A stretch of 63,002 nt of DNA from Methylomonas rivi (GTDB taxonomy: Bacteria > Pseudomonadota > Gammaproteobacteria > Methylococcales > Methylomonadaceae): the NCBI RefSeq assembly GCF_024505165.1, contig NZ_JANIBK010000008.1, forward strand, positions 1 through 63,002, written 5' to 3'. Below the pieces are notes generated by a model. That model was not told the DNA's origin, made no database searches, and saw only the letters and a list, made by a program, of their open reading frames with translations. This document shows, piece by piece, positions 46,176 through 56,002 of this stretch (its first letter is position 1; every line of letters starts with the position of its first letter). The position numbers and the translations under genes are program-made.

Positions 46176-48008
46176 GTGCACATATTAGGTATCTCCGCAT
46201 TTTATCACGATAGCGCGGCTTGTCTGATTATTGATGGTCAGATAATCGCCGCCGCCCAAGAAGATCGATTTACGCGCAAAAAACATGATGCGGGATTTCC
46301 TCGAAACGCAATTGATTATTGCCTCATCGCAGGTGGTAAGAAACTTGATCAAATTGACTATGTTGTATTTTACGATAAGCCTTTTTTAAAATTTGAACGA
46401 CTTCTTGAGACATATATTGCATTTGCACCTCGTGGGTTTAAATCGTTTTTAATGGCAATGCCGATTTGGCTGAAAGAAAAACTTTTTCAAAAAGCTTTAC
46501 TGCGGGATGAGTTGAAAAAGCTGGGTGCAGGCCCGGATATAGAACACCGTTTGCTATTCGCTGAACATCATCAAAGTCACGCTGCCTCCGCATTTTTTGC
46601 TTCACCATTCGAGGAAGCGGTTGTACTAACAATGGATGGCGTTGGTGAATGGACAACGACTTCAGTAGCAATCGGATGCGGGAATCGTTTGGAGACGACG
46701 AAAGAGATACATTTCCCACATTCGATTGGTCTTTTATATTCGGCGTTTACCTATTATCTTGGTTTTAAAGTCAATTCGGGCGAATACAAGGTAATGGGGT
46801 TGGCGCCTTACGGAGAAGCAAAATATGCCGACGTTATTCTGGACAAACTCATTGATCTAAAGGCTGACGGTAGTTTTCGGCTGGATATGCAATATTTTGA
46901 TTATTGCACCGGCCTCAAGATGGTCAACAAGAAATTCTATAAGATTTTTGGCGATCCGCCCCGAAAACCGGATCAGACGTTGACGCAAAAGCACATGGAC
47001 ATTGCCGCATCTATTCAATGGGTTACGGAAGAAATCGTGCTTCGGCTGACGCGCGCTCTTTCCAGTGAAACCGGCAGCAAAAATCTTTGCCTTGCCGGCG
47101 GCGTGGCACTTAATTGCGTGGCTAACGGCAGAATTTTGCGCGATGGCAAATTTGAGAAAATTTGGATTCAACCGGCTGCGGGCGACGCCGGAGGAGCTGT
47201 TGGCGCGGCTTTGGCAGCTTATTACACACATCTCGACAAACCGCGCCGGACAAATGGAAAAGATGCGATGTCCGGCGGCTATCTTGGGCCGAGTTACAGC
47301 AATGGCGAGATTGAACAGCAACTCTTCAGCGCTGGCGCAAGCTTCGAAAAGTTAAATGACTCCGATTTGATTGCGGCCACCGTAGACGCTTTGGCAGTGG
47401 GAAAAGCCGTGGGATGGTTTCAGGGGCGTATGGAGTTTGGCCCTCGTGCTCTCGGAGCGCGTTCTATACTTGGAGATCCCCGAAATCCGGCGATGCAGAA
47501 AACTTTAAATCTCAAAGTCAAGTATCGCGAGAGTTTCCGTCCTTTTGCACCGGCAGTGTTGCGAGAGGATATGGCGGACTGGTTTGAGCTCGATTGCGAC
47601 AGCCCATATATGCTTTTCGTTGCAAATGTAGTCGAAAATAAGCGCAGAAAAATGACGGAACGGGAGTTGGCGCTATTTGGAATCGATAAGCTTAATGTGC
47701 CGCGCTCCGAAATACCCGCAGTGACCCACGTTGATTACTCCGCAAGAATACAATCCGTAGATCGCGAGACCAATCCGAGGTTTCATGAACTCCTATCCGC
47801 GTTCAAAGCCCGCACCGGCTGCCCTGTTCTCGTTAACACCAGCTTCAACGTTCGCGGCGAACCTATTGTTTGCAGCCCCGAGGATGCTTTTCGTTGTTTT
47901 ATGGGATCGGAGATCGAATTGCTGGTTATTGAGAACTATATCCTTTACAAAGAAAAACAGGATACCCGTCTGAAAATAAATTACAGCGCTACCTTTGAGC
48001 CGGATTGA
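46176..48008 (+). CDS. carbamoyltransferase (NodU/CmcH/SxtI family)
   Basis: O-carbamoyltransferase of about 610 residues. I start at the GTG giving VHILGISAFYHDSAACLI, the family N-terminus; an open frame further upstream overlaps the DUF5989 gene and is not conserved. FYHDSAA and QEDRFTRKKHDAGFP belong to the N-terminal Kae1/HSP70-like domain, AGGVALNCVANGRI marks its end, and the C-terminal YrdC-like domain has MEFGPRALGARSIL and VNTSFNVRGEPIV. It transfers carbamoyl from carbamoyl phosphate via carbamoyl-AMP to a hydroxyl group, here most likely of the surface glycan. Confidence 0.88.
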   Translation: MHILGISAFYHDSAACLIIDGQIIAAAQEDRFTRKKHDAGFPRNAIDYCLIAGGKKLDQIDYVVFYDKPFLKFERLLETYIAFAPRGFKSFLMAMPIWLKEKLFQKALLRDELKKLGAGPDIEHRLLFAEHHQSHAASAFFASPFEEAVVLTMDGVGEWTTTSVAIGCGNRLETTKEIHFPHSIGLLYSAFTYYLGFKVNSGEYKVMGLAPYGEAKYADVILDKLIDLKADGSFRLDMQYFDYCTGLKMVNKKFYKIFGDPPRKPDQTLTQKHMDIAASIQWVTEEIVLRLTRALSSETGSKNLCLAGGVALNCVANGRILRDGKFEKIWIQPAAGDAGGAVGAALAAYYTHLDKPRRTNGKDAMSGGYLGPSYSNGEIEQQLFSAGASFEKLNDSDLIAATVDALAVGKAVGWFQGRMEFGPRALGARSILGDPRNPAMQKTLNLKVKYRESFRPFAPAVLREDMADWFELDCDSPYMLFVANVVENKRRKMTERELALFGIDKLNVPRSEIPAVTHVDYSARIQSVDRETNPRFHELLSAFKARTGCPVLVNTSFNVRGEPIVCSPEDAFRCFMGSEIELLVIENYILYKEKQDTRLKINYSATFEPD

Positions 48009-48239
48009 TTGCGCCGCTACACAGCGGTCAATTTAAAAGAGACTGGCAAATTGCTGGAATAGCAACAAGTTTTTTGTATTAATAAATCCTCTCGATAATG
48101 AATGCATCAAATACAAGCTTCGGCCGCACATGGTAGCTGTGCATCCCTGTAAACAGCTGCATGCTGGGCGCCAAGCACAGCGAAGGTTTTTGAAGTTAGG
48201 ATGCCCGGATTTAAAATTGCAATTCTCACGAAGGTTGTT

Positions 48240-49232
48240 ATGCAGCAAACCAATAAAAAATTTCACTCGATCATTTTAGTCTGTCTTTCTCTGGCAATCG
48301 CGCTTGGCCTCGCTGAAGGGCTCCTGCGCATAAAGAACCGCTCCATGATCAACTACGATATCGAGATGTGGCGCTACGGCAAAGAGCTAAAAATCCGTCG
48401 TTCCGAGCCTATGCTTGATTTCGATCACGTTAAGTCGAAATCGGCGATATTGCAAAATGTCGAAATTCGCCTTAACGAGCATGGTTTGCGCGGTGGCCCG
48501 CTTTCCCAATTGCCGCCCGGCGGACGCCGAATCCTCTTTCTCGGCGCCTCCATCACATTTGGCTGGGGGGTTCCCGAGCAAGACACTGTCGAGGCGAAAC
48601 TCGAGACGGCGTTAAGCGCTATCGACAAGCAACCCGTGCAGGTGTTAAACGCCGGAGTCGGCAATTACAACACGGAGCGCTACGTATCCCGTTTCTTTGA
48701 TGAACTTACCGACCTGCGTCCAACCGATATAGTCGTGCATTACTGCCTGCGCGACGCCGAAGATCTGCCGGCTGGCGGCGGTAATTTTCTGTTGCGGCAC
48801 AGTCAACTGGCGGTGATTTTATGGGGAGTTTATCACCGGCTATTCGATAAGACGGGAGAGCAATCGATGGTACAGTACTATCGCGATGTCTATCAGCCAG
48901 AGGCGCCCGGCATGCTCAAAATGAAAGAAAAGCTCAAGCAACTTTCGGAGTATGCCAAAGCGAACAATATTCGTATATATCTGGCCATGACGCCCATCTC
49001 ATACAACTTAGTTGACTACAAATTCGGGTTTGTCCATGACATCATGAAGCAAGTATCGGCCGAGTATGGATACACTTATTGCGACCAACTGTCCACAATG
49101 AAAGGTGTGCCTCCGAAAGACATCTGGGCGATGCCGACCGATCCGCACCCCAATGCACTAGGCCACCAGCTGATGGCCGAGGCAATCCTGCCAATGCTTT
49201 CCCAATCAGGCGACGCCTCGATCAACAAGTAA
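48240..49232 (+). CDS. membrane-anchored SGNH/GDSL hydrolase
   Basis: Protein of about 330 residues. The ATG at 48240 follows AAGG at 5 bases; an ATG at 48201 is in frame but its site is too close. One N-terminal membrane helix (SIILVCLSLAIALGLAEGLL) anchors a periplasmic SGNH domain with block I FLGASITFGWGV (G-x-S), block II-like NAGVGNYNTERY and the catalytic block V DPHPNALGH. Together with the MBOAT protein 12 bases downstream it forms an AlgX/AlgI-like acetylation pair. The MBOAT carries acyl groups across the membrane, and the SGNH protein places or removes them on the polysaccharide. Confidence 0.78.
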   Translation: MQQTNKKFHSIILVCLSLAIALGLAEGLLRIKNRSMINYDIEMWRYGKELKIRRSEPMLDFDHVKSKSAILQNVEIRLNEHGLRGGPLSQLPPGGRRILFLGASITFGWGVPEQDTVEAKLETALSAIDKQPVQVLNAGVGNYNTERYVSRFFDELTDLRPTDIVVHYCLRDAEDLPAGGGNFLLRHSQLAVILWGVYHRLFDKTGEQSMVQYYRDVYQPEAPGMLKMKEKLKQLSEYAKANNIRIYLAMTPISYNLVDYKFGFVHDIMKQVSAEYGYTYCDQLSTMKGVPPKDIWAMPTDPHPNALGHQLMAEAILPMLSQSGDASINK

Positions 49233-49244
49233 ACAGGAAAGGGA

Positions 49245-50642
49245 ATGCTATTTAGTTCGCCGATATTTTTTGTATTTTTTTCCGTTTACTTCCTGCTCCA
49301 CTTCGTCATTCCCAAGCAATTTAGAATTTACCTGGTTATTCTTGGTAGCACGATCTTTTACGCATGGTGGCGAATCGAATACATATGGCTGCCTTACTTA
49401 TTGACGGCGATAGCCTATCTTGGCGTAATGTGGATGAATGGCGCAATCAGTCCTGCCGCACGCAAACGCCGGGCGGTTGCGACTGTCATCAGTCTGTTTT
49501 CACCGCTCGTTTGCTACAAATACACGGATTTTTTCTTTCGGGAGTTGATCGGCCCGTTCATCGGTAGGCAAGACAATTTGCTCGATCTGCCGTTACCGCT
49601 AGGCCTGTCTTTCGTCACTTTTACCCTCATGGCCTATGTCATCGATATCTACAAGGGAAGGTTTCCGGCGACATTCTCCGCATCAACGGTACTCGCCTAC
49701 GTCTTGTTCTTTCCGCACCTGATTGCCGGGCCTATCCTGCGCCCCGATGAACTGTTGCCGCAACTCGAACGGCAGCGCATTGCGACACTACGCCGCTTTG
49801 CCGTACCGCTTGCTATTTTTTCGCTCGGTTTGGTAAAAAAACTGGTTTTTGCTGATCAGGTAGGTTTTGCGGTCGATGATGTTTATAAACAGAATGGAAT
49901 GCCGGGAGCGTTGGATGGGCTGCTGGCGATTTACGGTTTCTCGGTCCAAATATATTGCGACTTCAGCGGATATACCGACATGGCGATTGGACTTGCGCTC
50001 GCGCTAGGAATTCATCTGCCTAATAATTTCCGCCGCCCATACGCCGCGCGTTCGCTCAGCGACTTATGGAGTCGATGGCATATTACGCTTTCATTCTGGT
50101 TTCGCGACTATCTTTTCCTGCCTCTCGGCGGCTACCGGCACGGACGGCTCAAGGCCGTCCGCAATGTGCTGGTTACTATGTTGTTAAGCGGTTTATGGCA
50201 TGGTGCAAATTGGACTTTTTTGATCTGGGGCTTGCTGCACGGCATCGGCATATCGGTTAATTATCTGTTGCGGCCCGTTATACGCAAATTGCCATCCGGT
50301 AAAATACCCGATTGGATAGGGGTTTTGTTGACATTTCATTTTTTCGCTTTTGCAGCCGTTTTCTTTCGTAGCCCGACTATTGCAAAAGCGCTAGACATTT
50401 GGACCGCACCCTTTATCGGTAGTTGGAGTGGGATGACTTCATTCGTCGACAATCATATTTTCACGCTGTTGTTGATCTTAGTATTCTTTGCGCTACATCG
50501 GTTTGACGACATTAGGAGGGTTAAATTTGCGGCTCATTATTTGCGACCGGAACTTCTATGGACCACGCTAGCGTTTTGTTGGCTTATGGCGATTACTATA
50601 AGCCAGGGAAATACAGCGACTTTTATTTATTTCGATTTCTGA
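49245..50642 (+). CDS. MBOAT-family O-acyltransferase (AlgI/DltB-like)
   Basis: Polytopic membrane protein of 465 residues. It begins FSSPIFFVFFSVYFLLHF like AlgI, and SVQIYCDFSGYTDMAIG and NFRRPYAARSLSDLWSRWHITLS are conserved MBOAT blocks. The catalytic His lies in LSGLWHGANWTFLIWG. It should move acetyl or another acyl group from the cytoplasm to a periplasmic acceptor. Flanked on both sides by SGNH-type proteins, which fits a periplasmic O-acetylation machine acting after Wzm/Wzt export. Confidence 0.88.
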   Translation: MLFSSPIFFVFFSVYFLLHFVIPKQFRIYLVILGSTIFYAWWRIEYIWLPYLLTAIAYLGVMWMNGAISPAARKRRAVATVISLFSPLVCYKYTDFFFRELIGPFIGRQDNLLDLPLPLGLSFVTFTLMAYVIDIYKGRFPATFSASTVLAYVLFFPHLIAGPILRPDELLPQLERQRIATLRRFAVPLAIFSLGLVKKLVFADQVGFAVDDVYKQNGMPGALDGLLAIYGFSVQIYCDFSGYTDMAIGLALALGIHLPNNFRRPYAARSLSDLWSRWHITLSFWFRDYLFLPLGGYRHGRLKAVRNVLVTMLLSGLWHGANWTFLIWGLLHGIGISVNYLLRPVIRKLPSGKIPDWIGVLLTFHFFAFAAVFFRSPTIAKALDIWTAPFIGSWSGMTSFVDNHIFTLLLILVFFALHRFDDIRRVKFAAHYLRPELLWTTLAFCWLMAITISQGNTATFIYFDF

Positions 50643-50795
50643 CGAATTGCGCAGTACATTGTTAAAAAGGAGGGCAAAAGTTTATCGACAGGCCGATCCA
50701 AACAATATATTTGATGGAGTGGTTCGAGTGCATGGCGAAATGATTTGAGCGAAGTTTCCGCGAAAAACAAAATTACACTTTGCAAGAGAGGATTA

Positions 50796-51920
50796 GTGAT
50801 AGTGAGCTTCAACAGAATAAGCAATTTAATAATTGTCATTGTAACTCTTGTAGTTGCAATCGTTATGGTAGAGGTTTGTAGCTTTCTCATCATCAAAAAA
50901 CTACCGATGTATGAGTCTCGGTGGGTTTTTCGGGAAAAAAAACCGCCCGCATATGCCAATTCTCCCTATTTTAACGCCGACTTTATTCGTGAATCCGCTA
51001 AAGGAGAAAGATCCAAGCTCGATGATAAGGTCCGTAGATTAATAAATTTTGAAGGCAAGTACATCAATGTGATTGACGGTCATCGGCGCACTGCATTTGT
51101 CCCGGAGGGTGCGATAAATACCGTGTACATTTATGGTGCATCGACAATATATTCACAGGAGGTCCCGGATGAATATACTATTCCGAGTCAAGTGCAGCGC
51201 AAAATCAACGAAATATCAGCTGAATATAAAGTCGTTAATTACGGTTTGGCGTCGATGAATGTCGAGCAGCAGCTTTATTTATTGCAAGAGACAAGCTTAA
51301 AAGAAGGGGATATCGTAATATTTTTCGATGGCGGCTGCGATATTATCAATAACGTATACAGAGGTTACGAACGTGGGCTCAACAGAAACTCTCCGTCTAA
51401 CTCGGGAGAAAATGATATTGTTGAGTCAATAGTGCTGCCGGCCTTGGAGGGCATAAAATTATATAACTTTTCAAAGTTACTAAAATATATTAAGTTAAAA
51501 TCGCCTCCATCAAATGTTCGTAACGCCGATGAGATAAAGGCAAGAGCAATTAAGGCAAGTAGTAATTTTGCTAAAAACATTCTGCAGGCACATCAATATA
51601 GCAAAACATCGGGCGCTGATTTTTATCATTTTCTTCAGCCATCCATATTTTCGCTTAGTGCTCGCACTAAACACGAACAATTTCTTATCGACAATTTCTT
51701 ATTAACCCCCCCTGGAATGGAGTTTGTATATACGCTTAGCATTGACGCGTTTGTTGATCAGAGCAACTTATTGAATTCTAAAGGGGTTGTGTCAATAGAT
51801 TTACGGCATATTCTTGACAACAGGCAAGGCGAGGTATTTCTGGATTTCGCCCATACGACCGAACGCGCAAATGAAATTATTGCGACCGCTATTTTTTCAA
51901 TGATTAGGTGGAAACGGTAG
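50796..51920 (+). CDS. SGNH hydrolase-like membrane-anchored protein
   Basis: Protein of about 374 residues. Starts at GTG 50796, GTG 50802 or TTG 50745 are possible; the first two follow GAGAGG. One N-terminal membrane helix (NLIIVIVTLVVAIVMVEVC) precedes an SGNH-like domain with VYIYGASTIYSQ (block I, G-x-S), VVNYGLASMNVEQQ, FFDGGCDIINN (block III Asn region) and a late DFAHTTERAN (Asp-x2-His). It is only distantly related to the SGNH protein before the MBOAT gene. Last gene on this strand; AT-rich. Confidence 0.65.
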   Translation: MIVSFNRISNLIIVIVTLVVAIVMVEVCSFLIIKKLPMYESRWVFREKKPPAYANSPYFNADFIRESAKGERSKLDDKVRRLINFEGKYINVIDGHRRTAFVPEGAINTVYIYGASTIYSQEVPDEYTIPSQVQRKINEISAEYKVVNYGLASMNVEQQLYLLQETSLKEGDIVIFFDGGCDIINNVYRGYERGLNRNSPSNSGENDIVESIVLPALEGIKLYNFSKLLKYIKLKSPPSNVRNADEIKARAIKASSNFAKNILQAHQYSKTSGADFYHFLQPSIFSLSARTKHEQFLIDNFLLTPPGMEFVYTLSIDAFVDQSNLLNSKGVVSIDLRHILDNRQGEVFLDFAHTTERANEIIATAIFSMIRWKR

Positions 51921-52075
51921 TAATGCGTGCCTGAAATCACTACGAAAAACCTTATAGGCAAGAACCATCCTTATGACCTAGTCTTGTTTCCATACTGGCG
52001 CAACCATATCGGCATTGGCGGCTGTTTTTGATCGGAATACGCGGATTTGCCGCCGGCGAGCCGCCCGCCATTTTG

Positions 52076-52483
52076 TTACAGGTTCTTATACATGCCATCC
52101 AGCACCAATGCGTTGGGGCTGACCATGCCGATTACGGTGCCGTTTTCGACGACGGGAGCGCGGACTAGGTTATAGTTTGAAAACAAGCGGGAACAATGCC
52201 GAATATCCATGTCGGGATTTACCTGGATTACCGGGCAGGTCATGATTTCATAGACATTGACCCGGTCCGGCGCTCTGTCTTTCGCCAACACGTGGCGGGC
52301 AATGTCGCCGCTGGTTATCAGGCCGTAATCGTCGAATTCATGGCGTTTTTCCACCACCAACACCGAGGTTTTATGGGATTTCATTTTGATCAGCGCGTCT
52401 TTAACCGTTTCGGAGCCATGAATGCGGGCGAAATCGGTTCTCATGATATCTCTGACGCGTATGGTTTTGGCGGTATCGATCAT
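52076..52483 (-). CDS. two-CBS-domain protein
   Basis: Protein of 135 residues made of two CBS domains (VRDIMRTDFARIHGSETV, then VYEIMTCPVIQVNPDMDI). CBS pairs bind adenine nucleotides or c-di-nucleotides and act as regulatory switches. The gene overlaps the PII-like gene by 4 bases, and both follow two DUF1538 membrane proteins, so it probably senses energy state for that transporter unit. Confidence 0.85.
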   Translation of the reverse strand: MIDTAKTIRVRDIMRTDFARIHGSETVKDALIKMKSHKTSVLVVEKRHEFDDYGLITSGDIARHVLAKDRAPDRVNVYEIMTCPVIQVNPDMDIRHCSRLFSNYNLVRAPVVENGTVIGMVSPNALVLDGMYKNL

Positions 52484-52830
52484 ATTTCATCTTCCAGTTC
52501 TTGAGTAAGTTGTTCGACTTGATGCATCACGCCTATGGCGTCTTCCACATCGATCTTAAAGGCGATACCCGAACCCGGTTGGGTATCGAATTCGCCGGCC
52601 TTGGCGATTTTTTCCAATATATAGCGGCTCAAATGCTCTTCCACCAAAAATAATAAAACATCGCGCTGCACATCCAGCGTCAGGCCGAAGAATGTCTTGG
52701 ATTGCTTGATGCCTTCGCCGCGAGCCTGGGTAATCACCGTGGCGCCCTTGGCGCCGCTTTTACGGGCGGTATCCAGCACCAACTCGGTTTTGGTGTCGTC
52801 GACAAATGCTATGATCAATTTGAAGCGCAT
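52480..52830 (-). CDS. PII-like (GlnB/GlnK-type) signalling protein
   Basis: Protein of 116 residues beginning MRFKLIIAFVDDTKTELVLD; the upstream in-frame codons overlap the DUF1538 gene and are not part of it. GAKGATVITQARGEG matches the PII beta1-alpha1-beta2 pattern, and the T-loop region (SKTFFGLTLDVQRD) lacks the Tyr uridylylated in GlnB. It therefore belongs to the PII-like proteins that control transporters by nucleotide binding rather than nitrogen signalling. Encoded directly after the DUF1538 pair. Confidence 0.78.
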   Translation of the reverse strand: MRFKLIIAFVDDTKTELVLDTARKSGAKGATVITQARGEGIKQSKTFFGLTLDVQRDVLLFLVEEHLSRYILEKIAKAGEFDTQPGSGIAFKIDVEDAIGVMHQVEQLTQELEDEI

Positions 52831-52838
52831 GGTAATCC

Positions 52839-53618
52839 TCACGTGTGGTTTGAATTGCGTTTTCTGCCGCGCCATTCGGCGAGTTGAGCATAGCCTAGAA
52901 CCGTAATAATCGGAAACAAGCTAGCGAAGGCCACCAAGCCGAAGCCATCCAGCAAGGGATTACGGCCCGGAACGGTGGATGCAAGGCCCAAGCCCAGTGC
53001 CGTCACCAGCGGCACCGTGACGGTCGAGGTGGTGACGCCGCCCGAATCGTAAGCCAAGCCGATTATTAGTTTGGGCGCGAACAGGGTTTGAACCACCACC
53101 ACGATGTAGCCGACCACGATGTAATAATACAGCTCGGTGCCGGTGACGATACGGAAGGTGCCTAAAGCAATGCCAAAAGCCACGCCGAGCGATACGGCCA
53201 AACGGATGCCCCAGGCACTGATAGCCTTACCGGAGATTTCCTCGGCTTTGATCGCCACCGCCAGTAATGAAGGTTCCGCCAGGGTAGTGGCGAAGCCGAT
53301 GCAGGCACCGAATAGGTAAACCCAGCTGTAATTGCGCCAATCGATAGCCGCTGTGCTACCGGGAATATTCAGAAACGCCGGCGAGGTCATTTGTTGGGCC
53401 ATCAATTCGCCAAGCGGAAATAGCGCCATTTTTAACCCGTCCAGAAAAAAAGTAATACCGATCAATACATTGATGAATCCCAATAGGGTTTTGCCCGGAT
53501 GCACCAGCGGTTTACGTATCACTAGCAACTGGAAGCCGATGATGATGGCCGCAATCGGCAGCACGTCGCGACCGGTTTCCAATAAGGCCTCTAAAAACTG
53601 GTGCAGCCAGCCGATCAT
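52839..53618 (-). CDS. DUF1538 membrane transporter subunit (second of a pair)
   Basis: Protein of 259 residues with about seven membrane helices. The family motif [22 protein letters not shown] is complete. It overlaps its paralogue upstream by 4 bases. DUF1538 pairs have been reported as two-component cation/proton antiporters (UmpAB type); I rely on memory for that and cannot see ion specificity. The basic C-terminus (WRGRKRN) is probably cytoplasmic. Confidence 0.8.
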   Translation of the reverse strand: MIGWLHQFLEALLETGRDVLPIAAIIIGFQLLVIRKPLVHPGKTLLGFINVLIGITFFLDGLKMALFPLGELMAQQMTSPAFLNIPGSTAAIDWRNYSWVYLFGACIGFATTLAEPSLLAVAIKAEEISGKAISAWGIRLAVSLGVAFGIALGTFRIVTGTELYYYIVVGYIVVVVQTLFAPKLIIGLAYDSGGVTTSTVTVPLVTALGLGLASTVPGRNPLLDGFGLVAFASLFPIITVLGYAQLAEWRGRKRNSNHT

Positions 53619-54346
53619 GTCATCATGCCGAAAGCCATGACGAAAATGATCGGTGTCAAGGAGGCGAAGGCAATCAGCCCGAAGCCGTCCGTGATCGGAT
53701 TGCGGCCCTTGATGGAATTAGCCAGACCGATACCCAGCGCCGTGACCAGCGGCACGGTGATGGTGGAGGTGGTGACGCCCCCCGAATCGTAGGCAATCCC
53801 GATGATTTCGGCCGGCGCGAACGGTGTCATGGCCGTGACCGCAATGTAGCCGGCGATAATGAAATAATGCAACGGCCATCCCATCAGAATGCGCAATACG
53901 CCGATCACGATGGCAACGCCGACCGAAGTCGCAACCGTCAGACGCAGGCCAAGCGCATAAGCGGTTTTGGCGGCCTCGTTATCGGCTATCAGGTGGGCGC
54001 CGCCGGCAATATCGGCGGCTTTGGCCGTGACGGCAATCAGGGCGGGTTCCGCAATGGTAGTGCCGAACCCCAGGCAAAAGGCAAACAGCAGCAGCCAGAA
54101 TACGCTCCCTTTACGGGCAAAGGCATTGGCCATGGATTCGCCGACGGGGAACAGACTCTGTTCCAGGCCCAGCATGAAAAAAGTCAGACCCAATACCACC
54201 AGCAAAGAACCCATGATCAATTCGCCGATATTCGGGATGGGCTGGCGAATCACGGCAAGCTGAAATACCATTACCACGCCTAGGATTGGCGCCAGATCCA
54301 GGCAGCTGCCGATAATCAATCTGATCAATCGATTGTTACGAAACAT
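53615..54346 (-). CDS. DUF1538 membrane transporter subunit (first of a pair)
   Basis: Protein of 243 residues, homologous to the next gene across its length: [14 protein letters not shown] against [13 protein letters not shown], and [21 protein letters not shown] in both. About seven membrane helices. First gene of the unit DUF1538-DUF1538-PII-like-CBS, all overlapping or within 8 bases, so a regulated heteromeric transporter is the natural reading. Confidence 0.8.
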   Translation of the reverse strand: MFRNNRLIRLIIGSCLDLAPILGVVMVFQLAVIRQPIPNIGELIMGSLLVVLGLTFFMLGLEQSLFPVGESMANAFARKGSVFWLLLFAFCLGFGTTIAEPALIAVTAKAADIAGGAHLIADNEAAKTAYALGLRLTVATSVGVAIVIGVLRILMGWPLHYFIIAGYIAVTAMTPFAPAEIIGIAYDSGGVTTSTITVPLVTALGIGLANSIKGRNPITDGFGLIAFASLTPIIFVMAFGMMT

Positions 54347-54420
54347 AGGCTTGTCGTTAAAGGGCGGCAGCGAAAAACCGGCGGGCTAATTGAGCGGATT
54401 TAGCTCGGCGAGCGGCTGTG

Positions 54421-55971
54421 CTACGCATCGGGATTTTTGATTTTCAGCATCTGTCTGGCCATCTGATTGCCCGCCTCGATCAAGGGATGGATCACAAAGT
54501 CGGCCCCTAGCCGCATCAGCTCCTCCTGTTCGTCGTCGTAATAGCCGATAGTGCCGATTTTACCTCGAAAACCGCGCTGTCTGAGCTGGGTGACCGCCGA
54601 ACACCGCAAGGAAAATTGCGGCAGGGTCAGAATCACGCCCTTGACTTTATCCAGTGGCAAGCCGCTCCATAGCTCGGTATCCTCGGAATCGCCATAAATC
54701 ACCCGGCGGTTTTGCGCCAAGTGAATTTCAACCACCGTGGGGTCGGCATCCAGGCCGACTACGCGTTTTTCTTGGGCGTGCAAGGCGGCGTAAGCCGAAA
54801 CGCCGGTGCGGCCCATGCCTACTACCAGCCATTCCGCCGCACCCAGCGATTCCGGAATGCGATCAAGATGAGGTTGGCGTTTTTTGCGTTCGAAACGCGT
54901 CAACACCGGCTCCAGCCAGGCAAACAGGATATGCGAATAGCGGTTCAACGGCGCGGCAATGGCCAGGGAGCCGGCCACCGCCAAGCTGATGATGGGTTGC
55001 CACTCCGGCCCCAGCAGACTGGAGTTCACCACCGACTCGGTGGTGATCAAGGCAAACTCGCTGTAGGTGGTCAACGCCAGCGACGACACAAACGCGGTAC
55101 GGGCCCGCAGTCCGGCGACGATGAACAGGAAAAAAAACAATCCGCCCTGCAGCGGTAACCAGGCCAACAAGGCCAAAGCCGTCAAGGCCTGTTGTTGGGT
55201 GGGTAAATTGTTCAGGCCTATCTGCAGGAAAAACGCTACCAGAAACAGCTCTTTCAAACCCCAGAGCTTATGGGCGATGTCTTCGGTTTTGCTGTGTCCG
55301 CCCAGCATGATGCCGGTTAACAAAGCCCCGATGTCGGCGGAAATGTCCAGATGTTCCGCGAACACGCCGCCGGCCAAGGCCATGGTCACGCCCAGCAGCA
55401 GGCGCAATTCCGCGTTACGGCTGGCTTCCAGCAGGCGATAGGCGACCGGACGCAGAAACGGGATTAACAGCAGCTCCAGCGCCCACGGCGTGGGTTGATG
55501 GTCGTCGGTAAAGGCCAGCAAGGCGATGGCGATCATGTCTTGCAGGATCAGGATACTCAGCACGTCCCGGCCGTGAAACGAAGACAGTTCGCCGTTGTCT
55601 TCCAGCACCTTGATGGCCAGCACGGTACTGGAGAATGCCAGACTGACGCCCAGCACCAAGCCGCCGGTAATTTGCTTGCCCAGCCAGAAAAACATCAACG
55701 CGGAAACGGCTGTGACTATCAGTAAATGCCAGCCGCCGACACTTAAAACCTCGCTTCGAATTAACGAGCGCGGTTTGATTTTGAGTCCCACCGTGAACAA
55801 CAACAATTCGATACCGATATCGGCGATATGCGGTATGGCCGTGAAGGTCGTGAAACCCGAGGCATGTAGAGCGTAACCGGCAATGAGATAACCTACCAGC
55901 GGCGGAAACAGCAAGCGGCTGGCTATCAGTCCCATCAGATAGGCGCTGCCTATCCACACTAATTCGATCAT
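54421..55971 (-). CDS. KefB-like monovalent cation:proton antiporter with TrkA-N domain
   Basis: CPA2 family protein of 516 residues. About 12 membrane helices occupy residues 1-370, with the family block FSSTVLAIKVLEDNGELSS and GRDVLSILILQDMIAI. After a basic linker a Rossmann TrkA-N (RCK) domain follows with LVVGMGRTGVSAYAAL and GLDADPTVVE, ending near RLGADFVIHPL. It probably effluxes K+ or Na+ against protons under NAD(H) or adduct control. No KefF/KefG partner gene is adjacent. Confidence 0.85.
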   Translation of the reverse strand: MIELVWIGSAYLMGLIASRLLFPPLVGYLIAGYALHASGFTTFTAIPHIADIGIELLLFTVGLKIKPRSLIRSEVLSVGGWHLLIVTAVSALMFFWLGKQITGGLVLGVSLAFSSTVLAIKVLEDNGELSSFHGRDVLSILILQDMIAIALLAFTDDHQPTPWALELLLIPFLRPVAYRLLEASRNAELRLLLGVTMALAGGVFAEHLDISADIGALLTGIMLGGHSKTEDIAHKLWGLKELFLVAFFLQIGLNNLPTQQQALTALALLAWLPLQGGLFFFLFIVAGLRARTAFVSSLALTTYSEFALITTESVVNSSLLGPEWQPIISLAVAGSLAIAAPLNRYSHILFAWLEPVLTRFERKKRQPHLDRIPESLGAAEWLVVGMGRTGVSAYAALHAQEKRVVGLDADPTVVEIHLAQNRRVIYGDSEDTELWSGLPLDKVKGVILTLPQFSLRCSAVTQLRQRGFRGKIGTIGYYDDEQEELMRLGADFVIHPLIEAGNQMARQMLKIKNPDA

Positions 55972-56002
55972 GCTGATTCGGCCATGGCCAATAAACTCGA
56001 CA

